Shown here piece after piece: positions 53,001-62,548 of a DNA stretch of 64,000 nt. A model generated the notes under the pieces. It did not search any database. It had not been told where the DNA came from and saw only the letters and a list, made by a program, of their open reading frames with translations. Each line of letters begins with the position of its first letter. The first letter of the stretch is position 1. The stretch is from JADZFO01 sp964512635 (GTDB lineage: Bacteria; 4484-113; JAFGCY01), in the NCBI GenBank assembly GCA_964512635.1, contig CAZEJB010000005.1, positions 80,560 to 144,559 of the forward strand, written 5' to 3'. Position numbers and translations under genes: made by a program.

Positions 53001-56000
53001 GGTGCGAGGAAGGAGTCAATCAGATCGCCGAACTGCTCTTCGGTCGGGACGTCACCGGTCTGGAAGTACTGCTTCAGCACACCGCTGCCTGGTCGCGAGT
53101 CAAAGGCCGCTCCACCCGCCGCCGCGCCCGCGCCGGTTGCCACGCCATTGCGCAGCGCGTTCTCGTTTTGCTCTGACCAGCGTCGCAGCATGGCCCCGCT
53201 GAGTAGCAGGTCAGGTGCTCCGTCGCCGTCAAGGTCAGCCACCATACCGCCGCCGTCCGGCAGCAGCAACATATCTTCGCCAATTCCGTCGCCATCCAGG
53301 TCGGCCACCAGCGCATCAGGATAGCCATCGCCGTCCAGATCGCCGATCGCCCCGCCGCCGCCGCTCATCCGGCAGCCCTTGCAGGGGAAGGGACCGGGAA
53401 CTGTGGTCGTACCGGTGCCAATGTTCGGGTTGCCCGCAGTTCCACCACTGGTTGAGCCCCCGCCCGTTGATGTGCCAGGCTCGTCGCCGTTGGAGCTGGG
53501 CAGCTTGTCCTTAAGCTTGATGTCCTTGCCGGGAATCAGATGGGCGTTGGGCATCGAGGATCCATCGCCGTTGCCGGCGGGGCTGCCGCTGAGGTCAATC
53601 TCAATCTCTTCAAGGTCGCCGTCGCCGTCGGTATCACCAACGACTGTCAGCGCCGCGCCGCCAACCTGGACATGGCCCTGGGTATGCGGGCGCGGCTGCT
53701 TGGCCATTGTAGTAAGGCAGGCGACCGAGCCGATGGTCTCTTCCCGCCCATCGCCATCCAGATCCGCCTCAAGCAGCAGGACCTGCATGCCGACCTCTCC
53801 GGCGTCGTCTGCAGCTTCGCCCGAAGCGCTCTTCCCGGTCGCGAAACTGCCAAAGCCCACCAGCGACAGCTTGTCGCCCTTCTTGCCGCCCTTGGCCAGC
53901 ATGCTGATGCTGGCGTCCAGCAGCGAAACCGCATCCGGGTCGCTCATCTTGAGCACCAGTTCGCCGCTGCTGATCGTCGATGCACTGCGTCCGGCATCCG
54001 CCTTGGTCAGCTTGCCGCTGTCGCCGCCCGAAAGCAGCAGCAGCGCTGCCGGCGGCCCGGCTTCCGGCCGGCCGGCCGGCACAACCGGAATGACCACCCG
54101 GCCGCTGAACTGATCCCCAAGACCGTCGCCGTCTGTATCAGTCCCATACATGCGCAGGCTCATCGCCTGACCGCCGCCGGCGCTTGCCCTGGCCGCGGCC
54201 TCGCGGACCTTCTGGATCGCCGGCAGCAGCAGGGCGATGGCCTCATCGTCGCCCGTTGCCGCCAGGTCCGCCGCCGATCCATCGACCGCAGATGCATCAG
54301 TCTTCTTTGTTACTGTGAATTCTTTGAAAGTTGCCTTGCCCGCGCCGCTGCCAGAGGCGTTGGAGCGCGCCGCCGCTTCGCGGATCTTCTGTACCGCCGG
54401 CAGCAGCAGAGCAGCCACTTCATCGTCGCTCATGAAGCTAAGGTCATNNNNNNNNNNNNNNNNNNNNNNNNNNNNNNNNNNNNNNNNNNNNNNNNNNNNN
54501 NNNNNNNNNNNNNNNNNNNNNNNNNNNNNNNNNNNNNNNNNNNNNNNACCGCCGGCAGCAGCAGAGCAGCCACTTCATCGTCGCTCATGAAGCTAAGGTC
54601 ATCCCAGCTGGCTGAACGCTCACCGCTGGCACCCTTGCCCGCGCTGGCATCGCTGCTGTGCTTGCTCTCGCGCACCTTTTGCACGGCCGGCAGCAGCAGG
54701 CCGATCAGAATCTCGTCGGTGGCCTCCGCTATCGCGAAGTCGCCATTCTCATCCGGCGCGGACGCTGCTTCGCGCACTTTCTGCACAGCGGGCAGCAACA
54801 GGCCGATCAGCTCGCTGTCCGGCACCGCGCTGAAGTCCCTGAAAGTCGCTTTGCCGGCTCCGCCGCCACCGCCCGAGCTGTGCGCCCGGGCCGCGGCATC
54901 ACGCACCTTCTGCACGGCGGGCAGCAACATCTCAGACTGGCCATCGCCGTCAAGGTCGCCCAGCAGATAGGCCTCGGCGTCAAACAGGCTGCCGTCGGTA
55001 TCTTCAACCTGCACCAGCCCCTTGGCGAAGCCACCCAGCTTTTGGCCAAAGCTCTTCTTTGGCGCGCCGGTCTGGCCGCTCTTTTGCAGCATGTCGCCGC
55101 CATTCAACCCTGGCGTGTCGCCAAAGTTTCCGCCGGCACCCAGGATCGCATAGCCAAGCAGGTCGGGGATATCCACATCGCCGTCGCCGTCGGCGTCGCC
55201 GGCGGAAGTCGAGCCATCGCCCGCTGCGGACTGCCAGGCAATGAAATCGCCGGTATCCACATCCCCGTCGCCATCCCAGTCACCAACTGGTACGACTTCA
55301 TCCTCAATACCGTCACCGGTCAGGTCACCCACAGCGACTTTGACTCCGCCGCTTGTCCCCTGGCCACGGTTATTGACCATCCAGGCCTTGGCCTTGGCGC
55401 CCATTACGCCCTGGGCCTTGCCACCGCCGCCGGCATAGCGGCTCATGCCGAAGTCGCTGACCTTCCCGGCTGTATCCTCCAGCACTGTCATATATTCGTC
55501 TTCAAGGTCGTGGATACTCTGGCGTACGCCGGCCACCCACTTGGGCTCGCGCTGCACATGGCTGCCCAGGCCAGCCGCCGCCGGCTGGCCCACCGGCCGC
55601 CCGGTCAGCTCGTCGGCTGAACCGCCGCCGCTGCCGCCATCGGCCCCTGTGCCGCTCTTCCAGGGCACGTTCTTGTCGATGGCTATTTCCTTGGGGTTGT
55701 ACTGAGCGCGGCTGCTGTCCGCTCCATCCCCGCCATCCTGCTTTTCAAATTCGTCGATCCTGCCCTCAAGGGCCAGCAGCTTGTCGGCGATCTGCTGCAG
55801 GCGCGTGTCAGCGCTGTCGAGTATCTCCTGCAGTTCGAACTCGCTGGTATCGAGGGCATCCTCCAGGAAGGCCTGGGCCTCGGGGCCGCTGTCGACCGGC
55901 GGGCTTGGCGCTTCGCCGAGGGCCGCGCTGATCGTTTTGCCGGAGGTCAGGAATTCGGTCCCGGCTTCATTGCCAACTTCCACCTTGCCGCGGAAGCCAT

Positions 56001-57951
56001 ACAGGGTCGTGCTGGGCTTGTATTTGTTGTGGAAGGGCGTGTGCCGTCCGCCCTCTTCTTTCTTCAGCGCACCGCTGGCGCTGTCGCTATTGTCGACTTT
56101 CTCCCAGGCCGATCCATTGTGGATCACCCAGTCGTCGACATTCCAGTCATTGTTGCCGGCCAGGGGGTTTGTATGCATCCCCGCCGAGTTCATGTCACTC
56201 TGGGCCTTGTAGTAGTCGTAGCCCTTGCGTGAAGTCTGGTCTGTGCTGTCGCCCGGCAGGTAGTCCTGCGCCGGGTTGAATTCCTTCAGCCCCAGCAGGC
56301 CGCGGTCCTCGTTGGCATGCACCAGCGAGTCGATCAGCGCTGAGAACTGCTGCTGGGTCGGCTTGTCGCCCGTCTCGAAGAACTCCTTGAGCCGAGTACG
56401 CGTGATGCGCTGGCCCTCTTCGCCATAGGAGCCGCCAAGCAGTGCGCCAAGGCCCGGGCCGCCAGAGACCCAGCGGCCGAGTTCCTCATCCCAGAATTCC
56501 ATCTCCGCGGCTTCGTTCTTCAAGCCCGGAAGCACCAGACGTCCGCCGCCGGGGAACTTAACAGACACACCGCCACCGCCGCCAAACCCGCCGGCGCCCA
56601 GATTTCCGTGACCGCTGGCAACGCCCGTTCCAACGCCGGCTTCATCCCCGTTGGAGCTGGGGACGCTGCTCCCGCCGCCACCACCGCCGCCGTCAATCAC
56701 GGTCGTACCGCCGCCGCCACTCGGGCCACCGGGGTATGGCACGGGCACTGATCCGCCGCCGCCAACGCAGGGTCCGCCGATGATGTGCGCGCTCGGGTTG
56801 CCGCCAGAGCCGCCACTGCCACCGCCGCCGGGGCCCTCAGGGCTGACCATCATCATCACCAGTTCGCCATTGATGTCGGCGACAAAGACCGCCTGGCCCT
56901 TGCCGCCCTTGGGACGGCTGGTACCGGCTTCGTCAATCGTGATGCAGTTGGGGAAGACAGAGCCGTCCCCAAGGCGCACGCTGCCGTCGCCCATCGCCTC
57001 GGCCGGCAGCCACAGGGGATGGTCCTCGCTGCTGCCAAAAAGATCCCCGGGCAGGAACGGCACCGCAGGCTCACTTTGCGTGGTGAAGGGGTCGTCGCCT
57101 TCGACGCTGCGGTCGGTCGGCATCTCGCCGGCCATCTCATTCGGATTGAAATAGGGGTTGGTCTGCGCGCCCGCCTGATTGCCCAGCGGGCTGTCCGGGC
57201 CGGTCTCGCCGCCGATGCCAAAGCGCTTGCCGCCCGGCAGCGACGCGCCCTCGAGCACGATGAACTGCATTGTGTAGCCGGCGCCCGCATCGCGGCCCGC
57301 GGCTGTTTGCATGCCCTGGTTGACCTTCTCGCCGGAAGTGCTGCCCTGGGTCTGTTTGGGCACCGTCGCCTCGGCCGTGTCCTCTTCATCCGGCTCGCCC
57401 AGCAGCACCGCGAACTGCGTGCCGCGCACGGTCGCCAGGGTGCTGGGGGTCTTGATCTCAAACTCGCTGCCCGGGGACAACGCGGTCTTCAGGTCGGCCA
57501 GCAGTGATCCGCTGTCGACCCTTGTCTCAGTGCCGCCGCCAAGGTCCAGCTTGTCCACGGTCAGCACGGAGTTGTTCTTGACGATTACAGTGTTGTCGAG
57601 GGGAAAGGAGAGCTGCACCTTGCCGTCATCGCCCGTGCGCAGCTTCCAGCCGTTGGCAATCGCCTGGCCCTTCCTGGCCGCGGCCCACTTGCCCTTGGTC
57701 TGCTTGGCATGCAGCACTTCGACCGTGCCGGCAATACGGCTGATCTTGATCTCGGCCTTCTGCTCGGCGACGGCCGAGGTGTGAATCACCAGGGCCAGGG
57801 CCAGCAGGGCGGCCAGCAGTCCGGAGCTGCGCCGCAGCCGGGCGCGCAGGGCGCTCAGCCGCTGCGCCTCGAAGGCGCGGTGGCGCTCCAGTTGCTGGGC
57901 ATAACGCTGCGGGTCAGCGCAGCGCCTGTCGTTCAGGTGTGGCACAGTCAT
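47015..57951 (-). CDS. Giant FecR-domain mosaic protein with prepilin-helix repeats, D-x-D-G-D-G repeats, DUF4157-like and cohesin-like domains (interrupted by an assembly gap)
   Basis: Starts at ATG 57951 after AGGGGGAC. If the 100-N gap closes on its 55-bp identical flanks the frame is continuous, giving about 3,593 residues. Order: long n-region and signal/anchor (residues 44-61); FecR domain (about 66-185; ISRIAGTVEVL to TVRGTQFAV); Gly-rich region; FFETGDKPTQQQF motif (about 524); a tail-fibre-like WVIHNGSAWEKVDN; dockerin-like DGDGDVDTGDF and DGDGDVDIPDL; nine copies of LLLPAVQK(I/V)REAAAR; more than 20 DLDGDG loops of FG-GAP/TSP3 type; an HU-like string; a DUF4157-like segment with HEAAH (49109-49486); a coiled-coil part; a TSP3-like DSDGDGLGDVTELDLGTDP; and a cohesin-like C-terminal domain (about 47114-47521; LAYDPSLLRFV, GEGAIFDLTFEAL). 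It is probably exported and calcium-binding. The gene lies 171 bp after a beta-barrel gene on the same strand. Confidence 0.85.
54448..54547. other. Assembly gap of 100 N
   Basis: It is flanked by the same 55 bases on both sides (54393-54447 and 54548-54602). It lies inside one of the prepilin-helix repeats of the giant gene. Confidence 0.99.
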
Positions 57952-58122
57952 GTCCCCCTGGGGCGGTCTGTAGTGCAGATAAGCCTTTCCCGGCAGGCTT
58001 CGGGCCGGCTGGCAGCGGCGCAGAGAAACGCGCGGCCTTCCGGCCTGAAGACAACCAGCTAGTATACCCCTGCGGCTTTTGGCGCAAACTCTCCCGCAGC
58101 ACTGTCCATGCGGGTCCGCACA

Positions 58123-60237
58123 CTACAGGTCGAACTCGAGGCGGGCCTCGAAACGGTTGTCCTTCAGGCTGTCCGCTGCCGTGTATTCCCGGTTGCTGTG
58201 GTCATAGCTCAGGCTCAGGTCGAACTCCTGGCTCAGCTTGAACTGCCAGCTCGCGCCGTAGGCCGAATCGGTATATTCACTGGTGCTCGCGGGGTCAGCC
58301 TGATCCAGCTGCCCGCGGTTGTAATAGGCGCTCAGGTCGTGGCGGCCCCACTGGTAGCCCGCGTTCAGGCCCAGCGAGCTGTTGTCATAGTCGCGGTTGG
58401 GGTCGGCGCCATAGCTGTTGCTGGAAATGCTGTAATCCGCCCCCGCGCTGAAGTCCTTATGCCGGTACGACGCGCCAAGGCTGATGCGCTGGGCGTCATA
58501 GGCGCGGTCGGGGTTCACATAGTCATATGTATCGCCGGACCAGTTAAGGTTGAAGCTCCAGTCGCGGTCCGGGGTGTAGCTCAGCCCAGCGCCATAGCTC
58601 TGACTGTCCAGATCGTTGGCCGGGTCGACATCAAAGGCCTTAGCCTTGGTGGCAAAGCTCAGGTCCCCGCGCCAGCGCGGGCTGAAGGTGCGCTGGGCCC
58701 GCATCCTAAGGCTGGTGTCCTGATAGTTCCGGTCTGGGCTGAAGGCCGAGCTGTAATCGCTCAGCGCGCCGTCGATATTAACGCTGGTCTGCTGGTCGGG
58801 GCGCCACTGCAGGCCCGCGTCCCAGCTCGTCTGCTCATAGCTGCGGCTCTTGCGGACTTCATAGTCCTTCTCTTCCCGCTCAACCCCGGCGCTCAGCTCC
58901 AGCTCGTCGTTGATCTTCCACTCCGCCTTGCCGCCAAGCTCGCGCTTGGTGTTGCCGCGGTTGGAGCCGAAGCTGTACTTATAGTCGTCATTGCTGGCGT
59001 AGACGCTGGCCTTGAGGTCCTTGTTGAACTGGTGCTCCAGCTTCAGCTTGGCACGGTTCTGGCGGTAGGACCGCGGCGAGAAGGTCTCGTATTCCTTGAT
59101 GTTGTATTTGTAAGACAGGTCAGCCTTCCAGCGCCCGCCGGCCCACTGCGGGTCAAAGTCGAGGGTGAACAGGCCGTCCTGGCGGTTGTTCAGACTGGAC
59201 TGCTGGTCCTTATAGAGCCGGAACTCTTCCTTCAGGCGCAGCTTGCCGTCCCACAGGATATTGGGCAGCTTCTGGTCCGCGCCGATGCTCAGGGTGCTGG
59301 AATCCACATAACTGTGGTCGATGTCGTAGTTCTGATAGAAGCCGAACTCTTTGCCGCTGGGCATCTTGAGCCGCTGCTCAAGGCTGAAGGCCTGCTGCTC
59401 TTCCTTGTTGAAGGAGCCCTCGCCGGAGTTGAAGCCGATGCTGCCGGTGAAGTCCCATTCGCGGCGCTTCTTCTCCTCGTCGCTGCAGCCGTCCTCAAAC
59501 AGGGCCCGGGCCTGGTTGCCATTATCTATATAGCGGCTGATGAAGTCCTTGCGGTCGTCGATCGGGAAGGCCGCCTTGTGCAGGTCGTTCATCAGCGGGT
59601 CATACTTGCCTGAGCGCTTCTTGGTGTCAATGCCGATCTCGATCAGATAGCTGTCGATCCGCGCCAGCATGCCGCCGATCTCATCGCGCCAGTAGCGATA
59701 TCCGCCGCCGGCCGCCGGTTTCACGCCGGCATCAGCAGTTGCTCCGGCCCCCTCGGCTCCCGCCACGGCGTTAAGCTGCTCCAGGCTGGTGGCCGCGCTG
59801 TCCAGCTCGCGGTCGGCACGGGCGGATCCGCTGATGCCAAGGTCAAGCTGCTGCACAAGGCGCGTATCAAGGGCCAGCAGGGCTTCGCGGTGCTCCAGCA
59901 GATCCTCGGCATAGTCCGCCGAGGGCGGCGCCGGCAGATATAAACCGGCCAGCAGCTCGTCGCTTTCGCCCAGCACGCGGCGCGCCAGGGCGGGGTCAAA
60001 GTCGGAGCCGTTCTGGAGCTGCTCGAAGACTGAGCTTTCCGGGGCATATTCGTCGCCCTCGCCCGGAGCTGGCGAGGCTTCGCCGTCCAGCGACCCGGGG
60101 GCGACTTCCAGGGCGGCACTGTCCGGCTGGATTTCCCGCGCACGCGAATCGGCCGCTGCAGCGGGCCATGCCGCGCCAGCGCACAGCAGCCCCACCCCCG
60201 CGGCCGCGCACACCAAAGTGGCCCAGCCTTGCCGCAT
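58123..60237 (-). CDS. Outer-membrane beta-barrel protein
   Basis: 704 residues; TATAAT (60249-60254, minus strand) lies 11 nt before ATG 60237. The signal peptide ends AWPAAAADS. Residues about 30-265 are a periplasmic helical part (LYLPAPPSADYAEDLLEHREALL, DEEKKRREW). From about residue 268 to the end alternating hydrophobic strands follow with turn motifs (KADLSYKYNIKEYETFS, SLGASYRHKDFSAGADYSISS, AYGASWQFKLSQEFDLSLSYD), ending in the strand FEARLEFDL. About 20-24 strands fit a large porin-like or exporter barrel. The giant FecR gene follows in the same direction, so the barrel may export or anchor it. Confidence 0.88.
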   Translation of the reverse strand: MRQGWATLVCAAAGVGLLCAGAAWPAAAADSRAREIQPDSAALEVAPGSLDGEASPAPGEGDEYAPESSVFEQLQNGSDFDPALARRVLGESDELLAGLYLPAPPSADYAEDLLEHREALLALDTRLVQQLDLGISGSARADRELDSAATSLEQLNAVAGAEGAGATADAGVKPAAGGGYRYWRDEIGGMLARIDSYLIEIGIDTKKRSGKYDPLMNDLHKAAFPIDDRKDFISRYIDNGNQARALFEDGCSDEEKKRREWDFTGSIGFNSGEGSFNKEEQQAFSLEQRLKMPSGKEFGFYQNYDIDHSYVDSSTLSIGADQKLPNILWDGKLRLKEEFRLYKDQQSSLNNRQDGLFTLDFDPQWAGGRWKADLSYKYNIKEYETFSPRSYRQNRAKLKLEHQFNKDLKASVYASNDDYKYSFGSNRGNTKRELGGKAEWKINDELELSAGVEREEKDYEVRKSRSYEQTSWDAGLQWRPDQQTSVNIDGALSDYSSAFSPDRNYQDTSLRMRAQRTFSPRWRGDLSFATKAKAFDVDPANDLDSQSYGAGLSYTPDRDWSFNLNWSGDTYDYVNPDRAYDAQRISLGASYRHKDFSAGADYSISSNSYGADPNRDYDNSSLGLNAGYQWGRHDLSAYYNRGQLDQADPASTSEYTDSAYGASWQFKLSQEFDLSLSYDHSNREYTAADSLKDNRFEARLEFDL

Positions 60238-60329
60238 CAGAAGCTGGGATTATAGGTTTAAGTCCGTTAAAAGTAAACGCAAAGCCCGCCCAGCGCGTTG
60301 TGAACCCGCTGCCAGCGGGCTGAGAAGTG

Positions 60330-60357
60330 TTGACAGCCCGCCGGAAAGATATATAAT
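60330..60357 (+). promoter_or_regulatory. Promoter of rpmF-acpP
   Basis: TTGACA (60330-60335), 16 nt, TATAAT (60352-60357). It is the best consensus promoter in the window and is divergent from the beta-barrel promoter. Confidence 0.8.
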
Positions 60358-60384
60358 CCCCGTTCCCTAGAAAGGCGGTACGCA

Positions 60385-60600
60385 ATGCCTCTTCCAAAAT
60401 ACAAGATCTGTCGCAGTCATTCGCGCAGTCGTCGGGCCAAGAACTTCCTGAGCCAGATTGCGGCTCCCGAGGTGGGAACCTGCCCGAAGTGCGGCGCGAT
60501 GAAGCGCTCTCATTTTGCCTGCATGGCCTGCGGCTGGTACGCCGGGCGTCAGGTTGTGGTTAAGCGCGAGCGCGTGAAGCGTGAGCGCGACGAGCAATAG
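60385..60600 (+). CDS. rpmF: Large ribosomal subunit protein bL32
   Basis: 71 residues with GAAAGGCGG before the ATG. The basic N-terminus PLPKYKICRSHSRSRRAKNF is slightly unusual (the common form is MAVPKRKTSKSRRDKRRAH). The zinc ribbon is complete: CPKC and CMAC around MKRSHFA. The four-cysteine form is used when zinc is plentiful. The lysine/arginine-rich tail after GRQVV is longer than usual. acpP follows, and the rpmF-fatty-acid gene order is conserved in many bacteria. Confidence 0.96.
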   Translation: MPLPKYKICRSHSRSRRAKNFLSQIAAPEVGTCPKCGAMKRSHFACMACGWYAGRQVVVKRERVKRERDEQ

Positions 60601-60677
60601 CAGACTCATGGCAGCCGGCACGCCGGCTGCTCTGCTTCGAGCCTATCTCACATATATATACTGTGGGGGAAGAACCG

Positions 60678-60917
60678 ATGGCCGTCTTTGACGAGATCCG
60701 CGAGATCATCGCCAGCAAGCTTTCCGTTGATCCGGACAATATCAAGCCCGAATCGAGCTTCACCGATGACCTGGGTGCCGATTCGCTGGATCTGGCCGAC
60801 CTGATGATGGCCATTGAAGAGCGCTACCAGCTTGAGTTCAGCAACGAAGAGACTGAGAAGTTCAAGACTGTTGGCGACGTGGCCGGCGCGATCGACCGCG
60901 CCCGCGGCGAGGGCTAA
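60678..60917 (+). CDS. acpP: Acyl carrier protein
   Basis: 79 residues from ATG 60678, with GGGGGAAG just upstream; an in-frame GTG at 60663 lies within that leader and is rejected. The phosphopantetheine serine is in the canonical GADSLDLADLMMAIEERY. Acidic helices I and III are typical (MAVFDEIREIIASKLSVD; TVGDVAGAI). It carries acyl chains for fatty acid synthesis in the cytosol. The fab genes that often follow are absent here. Confidence 0.97.
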   Translation: MAVFDEIREIIASKLSVDPDNIKPESSFTDDLGADSLDLADLMMAIEERYQLEFSNEETEKFKTVGDVAGAIDRARGEG

Positions 60918-60955
60918 CCACCCTTCGGCTTCCTCCCGCGGCTGGAGCCCCCTTC

Positions 60956-62548
60956 GTGACCGTGAATTCTGCTTCCAACCGGCGCAGGCCAGCCAGCCCT
61001 GCCTTGCTGCTGCCGCTCTGCGCCCTTTTGCTTTTCCTGCTCGGTACCCTTCTGCCCGACGGACTCAGCCTGGCCCTGGCCCGCTCGCGCTTCCAGCAGC
61101 CCGAATCGCCTCCGCCCACCGAGATCAGCTTTCAGCCGGCCGGCAGCTTTGCGCCCGGCGGCGGACTGGCGCTTGATGCCTGCTGGCTCGACAGCAACCA
61201 CCTGCTGGTGCTCAGCCTCGGCCCCGCCGGCGCAGAGCTGCTCAAGGTCACCCTGCAGCCGCGCGCCAGCGAGGTGCTGGTCAGCTCGGAATTCCTGAGC
61301 GCCAATGTCTGCCCGGCGGCGCTGCATGACCGCCTGCGCCTGAAGATCAGCCCCGGCGGGCGCTTTCTGGCCCTGCAGTGGTTCACCGACAGCGGCCAGC
61401 GCCAGCTGGCCCTGCTCAGCTTCGGGGCGCAGACCACAACAGCAGCCCCCCCGCCCGAACCTGCGCCTGCGCCGCCTCCCGCCAGCCCGGTTGATGCCGC
61501 CAGCGACGCCAATAACGCCGTGCTTGAGAAGGCCGCCCGCGCCGCCGAGGCTGCCGGCGCAAGTTCAGAAAATGTTGCCCCGACGGGCACAGGCGGCTGG
61601 AGCGATGCCGCCGCATCCGGCCCTGGAGACAGCAAAGCTGCGCTGGCAGCCACGCCGGGCGAACAGGTCACGATGAGCATCCCAAGTCCGGACTTCAGCA
61701 GCCTCACCGGCGCTGATGTGCAGCCCTTTGGCCTCAGCCTGCCTGCGGGCATGCAGGTCCAGCAGCTGCTCTTCAGCCCTGACGACCGCTATCTGGTGCT
61801 CGCCCATGACGGCTTCAAGGAAGGCTCGGACTGCAGCCTGCTGGTGCTGGACCTGCGCCTCGGCCGCGAGCTGTGGCGGCTTGATCCTGGCGAGCTGAAC
61901 TTCATCCACGCCCTGTGGTGGAACAGCAGCGCTGAGCATGAGGGCTTTGCCGTCAGCGCTGAGGTTCACGACGGCCAGTTCCAGGCCGGGCCGGGCATTG
62001 CCCGCTTCAACCTCGATTCGCACCAGTGGGATTTCAGCCCGGAGCCGGGTAACCTGCTGCTCTTTGGCGAGGCCGACTGGGGCACTGCGGCGGCATATCA
62101 GAGCAGCCCCGGCGCGGCCGCGCCCTATCACCTGAAATACTCTCCGCGCGGCGGGCTGCCCTCCGAGCAGAAGGGGGCGCTGCTGCTGAACTCCGAACCT
62201 GTGGATCTCGAGCTGCTGCCCGACAGCGGCTATGCCCTGCTGGTCAACCGCGCGGAGGCCAGCGAGAGCCAGCTCTGGCAGGTCAACCTGAACACCGCCA
62301 AGCGCTATCCGGTGGACAGCGACTGCCTGCGCTGCGAACTGCTGAGCCACGAGCTGCTGCTCGTGGTCGGAGCGCGCAGCAACGAGGTGCGGATCTACCG
62401 CCTGCGGCGTCCAGCGGGCGGCGCCGGGGCTAAGGCCGTCAAAGCTGCCGGGGCTCCAGCTCCAGGGCAGCCGGTAGCGGACACAGGAAGAGACGCCGGG
62501 GCTGACAGCGGGAGCCCGGCTCAGGGTTCCACCGCTTCCAGCGGATAA
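60956..62548 (+). CDS. Membrane-anchored or secreted propeller-like protein, unknown
   Basis: 530 residues from GTG 60956. A signal or anchor sequence (ALLLPLCALLLFLLGTLLP) is followed by TolB/WD40-like strands: ALDACWLDSNHLLVLSLG, ISPGGRFLALQWF, LFSPDDRYLVLAHDGF, YALLVNRAEASESQLW. An Ala/Pro-rich linker of about 90 residues splits the blades near residues 160-245. It ends in a low-complexity Ala/Gly tail that overlaps the convergent thpR gene by 28 bp. The spacing from acpP is 38 bp, so it could be cotranscribed. Confidence 0.78.
   Translation: MTVNSASNRRRPASPALLLPLCALLLFLLGTLLPDGLSLALARSRFQQPESPPPTEISFQPAGSFAPGGGLALDACWLDSNHLLVLSLGPAGAELLKVTLQPRASEVLVSSEFLSANVCPAALHDRLRLKISPGGRFLALQWFTDSGQRQLALLSFGAQTTTAAPPPEPAPAPPPASPVDAASDANNAVLEKAARAAEAAGASSENVAPTGTGGWSDAAASGPGDSKAALAATPGEQVTMSIPSPDFSSLTGADVQPFGLSLPAGMQVQQLLFSPDDRYLVLAHDGFKEGSDCSLLVLDLRLGRELWRLDPGELNFIHALWWNSSAEHEGFAVSAEVHDGQFQAGPGIARFNLDSHQWDFSPEPGNLLLFGEADWGTAAAYQSSPGAAAPYHLKYSPRGGLPSEQKGALLLNSEPVDLELLPDSGYALLVNRAEASESQLWQVNLNTAKRYPVDSDCLRCELLSHELLLVVGARSNEVRIYRLRRPAGGAGAKAVKAAGAPAPGQPVADTGRDAGADSGSPAQGSTASSG

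Noticed and set aside
49583..53176. Open frame of 1,197 codons on the plus strand
   Set aside because: It is antisense to the giant gene. Its length comes from the lack of stops opposite repeated GC-rich codons, and it has no recognisable domain.
55438..55464. Protein-kinase DFG segment (KVSDFGMSR) in the giant protein
   Set aside because: No glycine loop, catalytic HRD or other kinase motif is around it. It is treated at most as another short motif-like string, possibly chance.
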